DNA from: Nocardioides ochotonae
Lineage (GTDB): Bacteria > Actinomycetota > Actinomycetes > Propionibacteriales > Nocardioidaceae
Assembly (NCBI RefSeq): GCF_011420305.2
Contig: NZ_CP061769.1
Coordinates: 3,025,001 to 3,089,000 of the forward strand
Length of the DNA: 64,000 nt
Direction of reading: 5' to 3'
In this document: positions 53,727-61,617 of the stretch, one piece after another
Layout of the letters: each line of letters starts with the position of its first letter
Position numbering within the stretch: position 1 is the first letter of the stretch
Notes under the pieces: model-generated
Seen by the model: the letters and a program-made list of their open reading frames with translations, nothing else
What the model was told of the DNA's origin: nothing
Database searches by the model: none
Translations under genes and position numbers: made by a program

Positions 53727-54476
53727 TCAGCGCCCGCCGCCGACGCGCAGCGTGGTGCCGGTGACGTAGGAGGCCTCCGCGCTCATCAGCCAGGCGATGG
53801 CGTCGGCGACCTCCGCGGGCTCCCCGGCCCGGCCCAGCGGCACCTGCGCACCGACGCGCTCGGCACGCCCCGCGTCCCCGGCGTCGGCGTGGATCCCGGT
53901 GCGGATGATGCCCGGCGCCACCGCGACCACCCGGATGCCCTCGGCGGCGACCTCCTGGGCGAGCCCGACGGTGAGGGCCTCGACGCCGGCCTTGGCCGCG
54001 GCGTAGTGGACGTACTCCCCCGGCGCGCCGAGGCTGGCCGCCACCGAGCTGAGGTTGACCAGGACCCCGCCACGTCCGCCGTACGTCGTGCCCATCGCGT
54101 GGACGGCGGCCCGCGCGCACAGCAGCGCCGCGCTGAGGTTGAGCGCGACGCTGTCGTGGATCACATGGACAGGGGTCTCGGCCAGCGTCGCGAGGCGGAA
54201 CGTCGCGCCGGCGCAGTTGACCACCCCGGTGACCGTGCCGTGCTCGGCGGCGCGGGCGAAGAGCCGGTCGATCCCGCCGGGCTCGGTGACGTCGACGCGC
54301 ACCAGCTGGCAGCCGGCGCCGGCGTCCTCGACGGCCAGGCGGCACTCCTCGGCGGCCTCGGTGTCCTCGCGGTAGCCGAGCACCAGGTCGTGCCCGGCGA
54401 GGGCCAGACGCAGCGCGGTGGCCGCCCCGATGCCTCGGGTGCCGCCGGTGATGACGCTCAGTGGTCGGTGGCTCAT
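53727..54476 (-). CDS. SDR family oxidoreductase (FabG-like)
   Basis: A 249-residue classical SDR. The Rossmann motif is TGGTRGIGAATA near residue 10, NAG-like NCAG near 87, Ser in NLSSVAAS, and the active Tyr/Lys in YVHYAAAKAGVEAL. The C-terminal YVTGTTLRVGGGR is typical. It resembles NADPH-type 3-oxoacyl-ACP or glucose-type reductases and does not carry the mycofactocin insert. It lies seven bases after the NmrA-like gene on the same strand, the end of the 54-64 kb run. Substrate unknown. Confidence 0.88.
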   Translation of the reverse strand: MSHRPLSVITGGTRGIGAATALRLALAGHDLVLGYREDTEAAEECRLAVEDAGAGCQLVRVDVTEPGGIDRLFARAAEHGTVTGVVNCAGATFRLATLAETPVHVIHDSVALNLSAALLCARAAVHAMGTTYGGRGGVLVNLSSVAASLGAPGEYVHYAAAKAGVEALTVGLAQEVAAEGIRVVAVAPGIIRTGIHADAGDAGRAERVGAQVPLGRAGEPAEVADAIAWLMSAEASYVTGTTLRVGGGR

Positions 54477-54483
54477 CGGGCCA

Positions 54484-55215
54484 TCATGCGCGCCGGGTGG
54501 CCTCCGCGTCCCGGCCCAGCAGCGCGGCGAGCGGCAGCGTGCCCACCGGGAGGCCGTGCCGGTCGTAGTAGTCGAACATCGCCAGCAGCCACTCGCGCTC
54601 GCGCTCGCCGAGGGCCGCGCCGTCGGTGGCGGCCCACTGCCGCGGGCCGACAACCTCCACCTCGACGCCGGCCTCTGCGGCCAGCTCCGCGACGCTGGTA
54701 CGCCGGGAGGCGAGCTCGTAGGTCGCGCCCTCGTGGCCGGGCTCCAGCAGCACCGTGGCGACCGCCTCGCCGACCTCGCGCAGCTCGGCGAACCCGAACG
54801 GCGCGTCGGCGCGGTAGGCCAGGCGCACCGGGCCGGTGAGGTCGAGGTTCTGCAGGTAGGCGCCGGGCTGGAGGATCGTCCAGGCCAGCCCGGAGCGGCG
54901 CACCAGGTCCTCGGCCACGGCCTTGCCGACGTGGTGCGGAAGTGCCGGCGCGTACGGCGAGGCCACCGAGTGGTAGCCGATCCGGGGCACCCGCGCCACC
55001 CGTGCGGCCTCGATCGCCGCGGCGACGTACGCCGGCTCGTCGGGGTGCAGGTTGGGCGCGACGACGTACGCCGCGTCGCACCCGCGCAGCGCGCCGGCCA
55101 GGTCGGGCCAGTCGGCACGGCCCAGCGGCACACCGATGGCGCCGCGGGCCTCGAGGGCGGCAAGGACCGATCGTCCGGTCTTGCCGTGTCCCCCGAGGAC
55201 CGCGACGCGTGTCAT
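54484..55215 (-). CDS. NmrA-like NAD(P)-binding protein
   Basis: A 243-residue atypical SDR of the NmrA/NAD(P)H-binding type. GGHGKTGRSVL (8-18) binds the cofactor, and GYHSVASPYAPALPHHVGKAVAEDLVRRSGL follows the family pattern. AWTILQPGAYLQNL is diagnostic. It could be a quinone-type oxidoreductase or a redox sensor. It starts ten bases after the hydantoinase B stop, so it is probably cotranscribed. Function is not set by sequence. Confidence 0.82.
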   Translation of the reverse strand: MTRVAVLGGHGKTGRSVLAALEARGAIGVPLGRADWPDLAGALRGCDAAYVVAPNLHPDEPAYVAAAIEAARVARVPRIGYHSVASPYAPALPHHVGKAVAEDLVRRSGLAWTILQPGAYLQNLDLTGPVRLAYRADAPFGFAELREVGEAVATVLLEPGHEGATYELASRRTSVAELAAEAGVEVEVVGPRQWAATDGAALGEREREWLLAMFDYYDRHGLPVGTLPLAALLGRDAEATRRA

Positions 55216-55225
55216 CACCCTGGTC

Positions 55226-57217
55226 TCAGACCAGGTCCACGGCGGCGAACTGCGCCCCGGACGCGAGGTGGGCGTAGCCCGGCCCGCGGTCGAAGAACGG
55301 CTCCTCCGCACCCTGCTCGGACGCCCGCGCGGCGCGCTCGGCCTCGGTGGCCGCGGCGTCGTAGGACAGTGTGTCGTCCTCCAGCGAGCCGGTGAGCACC
55401 ACGCCGTAGTCGCCGAGCGCGGCGTGCTCGGAGACCTTGCGCCACACCACGTCGCGCACCACGAGCTCGGGGTCGCGCTCGAGCGGGTCGCCCCAGCCGC
55501 CGCCACCGGTGGTCCGGATCCGGACCACCTCGCCGGCCTTGATCTCCTCGGCGTCGGCGAGGGCGTCGACCTCGCGCTCGTTCGGGCCGCCCGGGTCGAT
55601 GGTGACCTCGAAGGGCCGCCCCGCCTTGCCGCCCTTCACGCCCCAGCAGGCCAGGATCGAGCGGTCCGCGATGGACATGAAGTGCGCGTCCTTGAGCATG
55701 CGGATGTGCTTCTCATAGCCCAGGCCGCCACGGAACTTGCCGGCGCCGCCGGAGTCCACGGCCAGGCTCAGCGACTCGACCCGGAACGGGAAGCGGGCCT
55801 CGGTGAACTCGCTGGGCAGGTTGCGGCTGTCCGGGACGACGTGGATGGTGTCCTCGCCGTCGGCGTAGTAGCGACCACCCGAGCCGCCGCCGAGCACCTC
55901 GCGCATGAGGTAGGGACGCCCGTCGAGGTCGTCGCCGTACACGCCGGTGTAGCGGATCGTCTCCTGGTCGGCCGGCATCTTGCCGTCGACGGCCTTGGCG
56001 ACCACGCCGGCCAGCACGCCGAGCAGCCGCAGGATCACGAACGTGCGGGCGTTGGTCGGCGCCGGGAAGACCGGCGTCAGCAGCGTGCCCGGCGGCGGGA
56101 AGCGCATCTCGATGAGCGGCACGATGCCCTCGTTGACGTCGAGCTCGGCCATCCGCTCGGGGGTGTCGGCGAGGTTGCGCAGGATCGGCGCCAGCCACTT
56201 CTTGAGGAAGACGCCGTCGCTGTAGTCACCGCAGTGGTTGATCGGGCCCTTCGCCTGCGGACCGGTGCCGTCGAAGTCGATGATCAGCCGCTCGCCCTCG
56301 GGGTCGTCGGCCGCAGTGCGCGTCAGCGTGATCCGCTGGGTGTGCAGCTGCGGCTCCTCGACGCCGTCGTGCTCGGCGTAGTCCTCCCAGACCCACGAGC
56401 CGACGGGGATCTTGGAGAGGATCTCGCGGCGGTACGTCGCGGTGGTCCGCTCGATGATCGCGTCGAAGCAGGACTCCACGGTCTCGATGCCGTAGCGGTC
56501 GAAGAGCTCACCGAGGCGGCGCGCGCCCATCAGGCACGCCGAGCACTCGGCATCCAGGTCGGCGGCCAGCGAGTCCGGCATCCGGGAGTTGCGGGTCATG
56601 ATGCTGAGCGCCGCCCGGTTGGGCACGCCGGCGTCCCACAGCCGGATCGGCGGGACCGCGAGGCCCTCCTCGAAGACACTGGTGGCCGCGGACGGCATCG
56701 AGCCGGGGACCGCGCCGCCGATGTCGTCGTGGTGGCCGAAGGCCTGCACGAACGCGACCACGCGCCGCTCGTCCTCGGGACCGGCGAAGACCGGGACCGT
56801 GACGCAGAGGTCGGGCAGGTGGCCGATGCCGCCCTCGGAGAGGTAGACGTCGTTGTGGAAGAAGACGTCGCCCTCGCGCATCTCCTCGATCGGGAAGTCC
56901 CGGGCGATCGGGTGCACGAGCGCGGAGTAGGAGCGTCCGGTGAGCTTGCGCAGCAAGCGGTCGTGGATACCGGCCCGGAAGTCGTGGGCGTCGCGGATCA
57001 TCGGGCTGCGCGAGGTGCGCCCGATGGCGGTCTCGACCTCCATCTCGACCGCGGCCAGGGAGCCCTGGACGATCTCGACGAGCACCGGGTCGGCGCTGGC
57101 GCCGGAGTCCGCGGTGAGCGGGCCGAAGGGGAACTGGGTGGGCGCGCGGCGGCTCCCGCCCTCGTTCGGCACGGGCGCGTCAGGCGTGGCGGTCACGCCG
57201 ACGTTGCAGGTGCACAT
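55226..57217 (-). CDS. Hydantoinase B / oxoprolinase family protein
   Basis: A 663-residue HyuB-type subunit. Characteristic blocks are RSPMIRDAHDFRAGIHDRL, GDVFFHNDVYLSEGGIGHLPDLCV and GHHDDIGGAVPGSM. FDGTGPQAKGPINH and the C-terminal GGGGWGDPLERDP are also typical. With HyuA it performs ATP-dependent opening of hydantoin, N-methylhydantoin or 5-oxoproline-like rings. The ATG overlaps the hydantoinase A stop (TGATG), so they are coupled. The N terminus MCTCNVG with two close cysteines is unusual and could be an added metal site or a wrong start. Confidence 0.88.
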   Translation of the reverse strand: MCTCNVGVTATPDAPVPNEGGSRRAPTQFPFGPLTADSGASADPVLVEIVQGSLAAVEMEVETAIGRTSRSPMIRDAHDFRAGIHDRLLRKLTGRSYSALVHPIARDFPIEEMREGDVFFHNDVYLSEGGIGHLPDLCVTVPVFAGPEDERRVVAFVQAFGHHDDIGGAVPGSMPSAATSVFEEGLAVPPIRLWDAGVPNRAALSIMTRNSRMPDSLAADLDAECSACLMGARRLGELFDRYGIETVESCFDAIIERTTATYRREILSKIPVGSWVWEDYAEHDGVEEPQLHTQRITLTRTAADDPEGERLIIDFDGTGPQAKGPINHCGDYSDGVFLKKWLAPILRNLADTPERMAELDVNEGIVPLIEMRFPPPGTLLTPVFPAPTNARTFVILRLLGVLAGVVAKAVDGKMPADQETIRYTGVYGDDLDGRPYLMREVLGGGSGGRYYADGEDTIHVVPDSRNLPSEFTEARFPFRVESLSLAVDSGGAGKFRGGLGYEKHIRMLKDAHFMSIADRSILACWGVKGGKAGRPFEVTIDPGGPNEREVDALADAEEIKAGEVVRIRTTGGGGWGDPLERDPELVVRDVVWRKVSEHAALGDYGVVLTGSLEDDTLSYDAAATEAERAARASEQGAEEPFFDRGPGYAHLASGAQFAAVDLV

Positions 57218-59334
57218 CAGTTGCTCTCCCTCGTGACGATGATGTTGAGGTGCTCGTCGACGCGGGCCGAGAAGCCCGGGTGCAGCGGCACGGTGGAGCC
57301 GAACTCCTCGATGATCGCCGGGCCCTGGACCACGGTGCCGGGGGCCAGGTCGGGGCGCCACAGCACCGGGGTGTCGACGTGGCCGGTCTCGGCCTCGAAG
57401 CAGACCTCGCGGCGGCTGCGCTCCGCGACGGGGCCGCCGTCGCCGAGCGGGTGACGGGCGATCTCCGGGCGCTTGATCGGGCCGATGCCCGAGACGCGCA
57501 GGTTGACCCACTCGACCTGCTGGCTGGGGTCGGCGGAGAAGTCGTAGCCGTAGAGCGCGCGGTGCTCGGCGTGGAAGGCGTCGGCGACCTGCTGGAGCGC
57601 GGCCGCGTCGAGGTCGCCCTCGGGGACCGGGACCCGCACCTCGAAGGCCTGGCCGAAGTAGCGCAGGTCGGCGGTGCGCACGAACGAGCGCACCTCGGGA
57701 CCGAAGCCCTCGCCCTCGAGCGCCACGGCGGCCTGGCCGCTGAGCTCGTCGTACACGCCGGTGACGGTGGCCGGGTCGAGCGCCTCGGCGAGGCGCACGT
57801 GGGTCTGCACGTAGTCGTTCTTGACGTCCACGGTGAGCAGGCCGAACGCCGAGACGTTGCCCGGGTTCGGCGGGACCAGGACGGTCGGGATGCCGAGCAC
57901 GTCCATCAGGCGGCACAGCAGCAGCGAGCCGGAGCCGCCGAAGGTGACCAGCGCGAAGTCGCGCACGTCGAGGCCGCGCTTGACGGTGACCTGGCGCAGC
58001 GCGTTGGCCTGGTTCCACGCCGAGATCTCGAGGATGCCGGTGGCGCAGGCCTCCGGGGTGAGGCCGAGCTCCTTGGCGAGGGCCTCGATGCCGGCGCGGG
58101 CGGCCTCGACGTCGAGCGGGATCTCACCGCCGAGCAGGTGCGGGGGGATCCGGCCCAGGACCAGATGAGCGTCGGTGATGGTGACCGCTCCCTCCTCTGG
58201 TCCGACCTTGCCGTAACACAGCGGGCCCGGGTCGGCGCCGGCCGAGTGCGGGCCGACCTTGAGGGTGCCCTCGGGCGAGAGCCAGGCGATCGAGCCGCCG
58301 CCGGCACCGACCGTGACCACGTCGATCATCGGGATCTTGGAGGGGAACGCGCCGACCGAGCCCTCGGTGGTCAGCGTCGGCTCGCCGCCGATGACGACCG
58401 AGACGTCGGTGGAGGTGCCGCCGCCGTCGCTGGTCAGCACCTTGTCGTAGCCGGCGACCTGGGCGATCAGGGCCGCGCCGAGGGCGCCGGCCGCCGGGCC
58501 GGAGAGCACGGTGGTGATCGGCTGGTGCACGACCTCGGCCGCGGAGAGCACGCCGCCGTTGGACTTCATCACGTAGAACGGCACCGGGCGCTCGCCGGCG
58601 TAGGAGTTCAGGCGCTGGGCGATGTTGTTGACGTACGCCGAGAGCCGCGGCTTGACGGCGGCGTCGACCAGCGTGGTCATCGCCCGCTCGTACTCGCGGT
58701 ACTCGCGCAGCACCTCGCTGCTGACCGAGACCACCGCGTCGGGGTGCTCCTCGGCGAGCACCTGGCGCATGCGCTCCTCGTGCTCGGGGTTGGCGTAGGC
58801 GTGCAGGAAGCACACGCCGAGGGTGTTGATGCCGCGGTCGCGGAACCAGCGGGCCACGCGGCGCGCGCCCTCGGTGTCGAAGGGGCGCACCTCCTCGCCG
58901 GTGAAGTCGAGACGACCCTCGACGCCCTGGACCAGGTCCCGGGGCACGATGCGGTCGGGCTTGACCCAGAAGTAGGAGTTGCCGTAGCCGTCGGGCACGG
59001 ACTGGCGGGCGATCTCGAGCATCGCCTCGTAGCCGGTGTTGGTGATGAAGCCGAGCCGGTCGACCTTGCCCTCGAGGAGCTGGTTGGTGGCGACGGTGGT
59101 GCCGTGGCTGACGGCCGCGATGGCGTCGCCCTGGCCCTGGGGCAGTCCGAGCAGGCCGAGGACCTTCTCGATGCCGGCCATGAAGCCGTCGGCGGGGTTG
59201 CTGGGGGTGGACGGGGTCTTGGTGGTGACCAGGTCGCCGGAATCCTCGTCGAGGGCCACGACATCGGTGAACGTGCCACCGGTGTCGATGCCGATCCGGA
59301 TCCGGCGCTGCGCTGGGGTCGTCGCGTCGGGCAT
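57217..59334 (-). CDS. Hydantoinase A / oxoprolinase family protein
   Basis: A 705-residue HyuA-type subunit with an ASKHA ATPase fold. GIDTGGTFTDVV (15-26) binds phosphate, and HGTTVATNQLLEG follows. The middle has SNGGVLSA, LSGPAAGALGAA and DGGGTSTDVS. VGAGGGSIAW and GGSGSLLLCRLMDVLGI complete it. It couples ATP hydrolysis to cyclic amide opening with HyuB. The ATG at 59334 is used; a TTG 12 bases earlier is possible. It follows the amidase by 190 bases that contain a 62-bp palindrome. Confidence 0.88.
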   Translation of the reverse strand: MPDATTPAQRRIRIGIDTGGTFTDVVALDEDSGDLVTTKTPSTPSNPADGFMAGIEKVLGLLGLPQGQGDAIAAVSHGTTVATNQLLEGKVDRLGFITNTGYEAMLEIARQSVPDGYGNSYFWVKPDRIVPRDLVQGVEGRLDFTGEEVRPFDTEGARRVARWFRDRGINTLGVCFLHAYANPEHEERMRQVLAEEHPDAVVSVSSEVLREYREYERAMTTLVDAAVKPRLSAYVNNIAQRLNSYAGERPVPFYVMKSNGGVLSAAEVVHQPITTVLSGPAAGALGAALIAQVAGYDKVLTSDGGGTSTDVSVVIGGEPTLTTEGSVGAFPSKIPMIDVVTVGAGGGSIAWLSPEGTLKVGPHSAGADPGPLCYGKVGPEEGAVTITDAHLVLGRIPPHLLGGEIPLDVEAARAGIEALAKELGLTPEACATGILEISAWNQANALRQVTVKRGLDVRDFALVTFGGSGSLLLCRLMDVLGIPTVLVPPNPGNVSAFGLLTVDVKNDYVQTHVRLAEALDPATVTGVYDELSGQAAVALEGEGFGPEVRSFVRTADLRYFGQAFEVRVPVPEGDLDAAALQQVADAFHAEHRALYGYDFSADPSQQVEWVNLRVSGIGPIKRPEIARHPLGDGGPVAERSRREVCFEAETGHVDTPVLWRPDLAPGTVVQGPAIIEEFGSTVPLHPGFSARVDEHLNIIVTRESN

Positions 59335-59447
59335 GGGTCGATTCAAGCCCGTCGCGCCGCTCCCGAGCCATGTCAGAAATCGCCCACGGATCGGCGATTC
59401 TCGGGCAGATCTTGCTCAGCGGCGGCGAGGTGGTCTCCGGGGTCGCC

Positions 59448-59509
59448 GATAGTCCGCCACACAGGGGTCGTGATTCGCGCGAAACACGACCCCTGTGTGG
59501 CGGACTATC
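59448..59509. repeat. 62-bp almost perfect palindrome
   Basis: Two 25-base arms (59448-59472 and 59485-59509) are exact inverted copies. The 12-base centre ATTCGCGCGAAA is itself palindromic apart from its outer A:A pair, so the whole folds into about 30 bp with one mismatch. It lies between the amidase stop (59525) and the hydantoinase A start (59334), both on the minus strand. It could be a terminator, mRNA processing site, operator or a repeated REP-like element. Confidence 0.85.
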
Positions 59510-59524
59510 TCGCCGGGGCGCGGA

Positions 59525-60958
59525 TCAGCCCCGCTGGCGGACCCGGTCCTCGAAGGCGGCGGCGATCTCGAGCAGGCGGCGCTCGCCGCCGTGCGGGGCG
59601 ACCACCTGGATGCCGACCGGGAGCCCGTCGGCGGTGCGGCCGGCCGGCAGCGAGATCGCCGGGCAGCCGGTGACGGTGATGAAGTACGCCGAGCGCATCC
59701 AGTCCAGGTAGGTCTCCTGGGGACGGCCGTTGATGTCGGTCGGGAACTCCTGGTCGACCGGGAACGGCGGGACCTGCGAGACCGGCAGCACCAGCACGTC
59801 GTGGTGCTCGAAGAACACCCGCATCCGCTCCGCGAGCGTGGTGCGCTGGGTGTAGGCCCGGGCCACGTCGGCTCCGCTGAGCGGGGCGCCGGCCTCGATG
59901 TTGGCGGCCAGGGACTCCTTGAGCTCGCCCGGGTGCGCGGCGAGCAGCGGGCCGAGCTTGGCCTGGAAGTGCCAGGCGCGCAGGGTGCGGAAGGTGTCGT
60001 CGGCCTCGCGCAGGTCGGGGTGGGCGTCCTCGACGTGGGCCCCGCCGGCGGTCCACACCGCCGCGGAGTCCCGCACCACCCGGGCCACCTCGTGGTCGAC
60101 CTCGAAGGCGCCGCCGAGGTCGACCGAGAGCGCGACCCGCAGGCCGGACAGGCTCCCGTGCAGCGGCTCGGCGAACAGCGTGCCCGGCTCACGCAGCGCC
60201 AGCGGCGCGCGCGGGTCGGGTCCGGCCAGCACCCCGAGCAGGAGCGCGAGGTCGCGCACGTCACGCGCCATCGGCCCGCCGGTGGAGGTGGACTCCCACT
60301 GGTTGTACAGCGGCCATTCCGGCACCCGGCCGGTGCTGGGCCGCAGCCCCACGACCCCGCAGAACGACGCGGGGTTGCGCAGCGAGCCGCCCATGTCGGA
60401 GCCGTCGGCGAGCGGCACCATCCCGGAGGCCAGCGCGGCCGCCGCTCCCCCGCTCGACCCGCCGGCGGAGCGCCCGGGGTCGTGGGGGTTGCGGGTGACG
60501 CCGAAGACCTTGTTGAAGGTGTGTGAGCCGGCCGCGAACTCCGGCACGTTGGTCTTGCCCATCAGCACCACACCGGCGCGGCGTACCCGCTCGACGATCA
60601 GCTCGTCGGCCTCGGGCACGTGGTCGGCGAACAGCGGCGAGCCGTACGTCGTGCGCCAGCCGCCGACGGCATGGGTGTCCTTGACCGCGAACGGCAGCCC
60701 GTGCAGCGGGCCGACCTCCTCCCCTGCGGCCAGTGCCTGGTCGGCCTGGGCCGCCGCCGTGCGGGCGCGGTCTGGGTCGAGGGAGACGATCGCGTTGATC
60801 TCGGGGTTGCGCTCGGCGATCCGGTCCAGGTGCAGCTCGAGCAGCTCGCGCGCGGAGATGCTGCGCGCGCGCAGCGCGGCGAGCATGTCGCGGGCCGGCG
60901 AGTCGACGCTGAGGTCTGGCACGGGCGCGCTCACCGGATCGCTCACCGGGTCACTCAC
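59525..60958 (-). CDS. Amidase signature family enzyme
   Basis: A 477-residue amidase with the Ser-cisSer-Lys triad: Lys93 (AVKDT), Ser168 (GGSSGG) and Ser192 (DMGGSLRNPA). The family scaffold from LHGLPFAVKD to PLADGSDMGG is complete. It hydrolyses an amide or carbamoyl bond. The GTG start overlaps the CoxG stop (GTGA). The first codons are a 12-bp repeat (GTGAGYGAYCCG), offering two further in-frame GTG starts. In context it may cleave the open-chain product of HyuA/HyuB; substrate not shown by sequence. Confidence 0.9.
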   Translation of the reverse strand: MSDPVSDPVSAPVPDLSVDSPARDMLAALRARSISARELLELHLDRIAERNPEINAIVSLDPDRARTAAAQADQALAAGEEVGPLHGLPFAVKDTHAVGGWRTTYGSPLFADHVPEADELIVERVRRAGVVLMGKTNVPEFAAGSHTFNKVFGVTRNPHDPGRSAGGSSGGAAAALASGMVPLADGSDMGGSLRNPASFCGVVGLRPSTGRVPEWPLYNQWESTSTGGPMARDVRDLALLLGVLAGPDPRAPLALREPGTLFAEPLHGSLSGLRVALSVDLGGAFEVDHEVARVVRDSAAVWTAGGAHVEDAHPDLREADDTFRTLRAWHFQAKLGPLLAAHPGELKESLAANIEAGAPLSGADVARAYTQRTTLAERMRVFFEHHDVLVLPVSQVPPFPVDQEFPTDINGRPQETYLDWMRSAYFITVTGCPAISLPAGRTADGLPVGIQVVAPHGGERRLLEIAAAFEDRVRQRG

Positions 60959-61617
60959 CGGCGCCGGCCGAGCAGCGCCCCGGCGACCACGCCGACGAGC
61001 ACCAGGCCGGCACCGACGCCGATGCCCTTCACGAACTCCTCGGTGGACCCGGAGGCTGCCGCCTTGGCCGGGGCGGTGAAGACACCGGGCTGGGCGGCGG
61101 GCTGGGCGGCCGGGGCCGCTGCGGCGCCCTGCTCTGCGGGAGCCGCCGCGGCCGGGGCAGGCGTCGCCGCGGTGGGCAGACCCGAGGTGATCGCCTTCTC
61201 GACGTTGCCGAAGAACTCTGCGGCCATCCGCTTGGAGACGCTGGTCAGCATCCGCTGGCCGACGCCGCCGACCATGCCGCCGACGGTGGCGTCGGCCTCG
61301 TAGGCGACCTCGGTGCCGCCGTCCGCGGCGCCGAACCGTACGGCGACCGCGGCGTCCACGGTGCCGGGCGCGCCGCTGCCGCGCAGGTGCATGGTGAGCG
61401 ACTGGTGCTGGTCGAGGTCGGAGAGCCGGCAGGTGCCGGTGTAGGTGCCCTTGATCGCGCCGACGCCTGCGGTGACGGTCATGTCGTAGGCGTTCTCGCC
61501 CGTGGCGACGAGCCGCTCGCAGCCCGGGATGGTGGCGACCAGCACGGCCGGGTCGAGCAGGGAGTCCCAGACCCGCTCCACGGGGGCGGCGATGACGTTG
61601 GAACCGGCGATCTTCAC
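60955..61617 (-). CDS. coxG: CoxG family protein (CO dehydrogenase subunit G-like)
   Basis: A 220-residue protein. The N-terminal SRPBCC domain (1-145) begins MKIAGSNVIAAPVERVWDSLLD and holds IPGCERL and GAIKGTYTG, the CoxG pattern. A long Ala/Pro linker (148-190) leads to a C-terminal membrane helix (GIGVGAGLVLVGVVAGALLG) and RRR tail. CoxG anchors or matures molybdenum hydroxylases at the membrane in carboxydotrophs. ATG overlaps the CoxL stop (ATGA). Its presence ties the pathway to the molybdenum enzyme. Confidence 0.9.
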   Translation of the reverse strand: MKIAGSNVIAAPVERVWDSLLDPAVLVATIPGCERLVATGENAYDMTVTAGVGAIKGTYTGTCRLSDLDQHQSLTMHLRGSGAPGTVDAAVAVRFGAADGGTEVAYEADATVGGMVGGVGQRMLTSVSKRMAAEFFGNVEKAITSGLPTAATPAPAAAAPAEQGAAAAPAAQPAAQPGVFTAPAKAAASGSTEEFVKGIGVGAGLVLVGVVAGALLGRRR

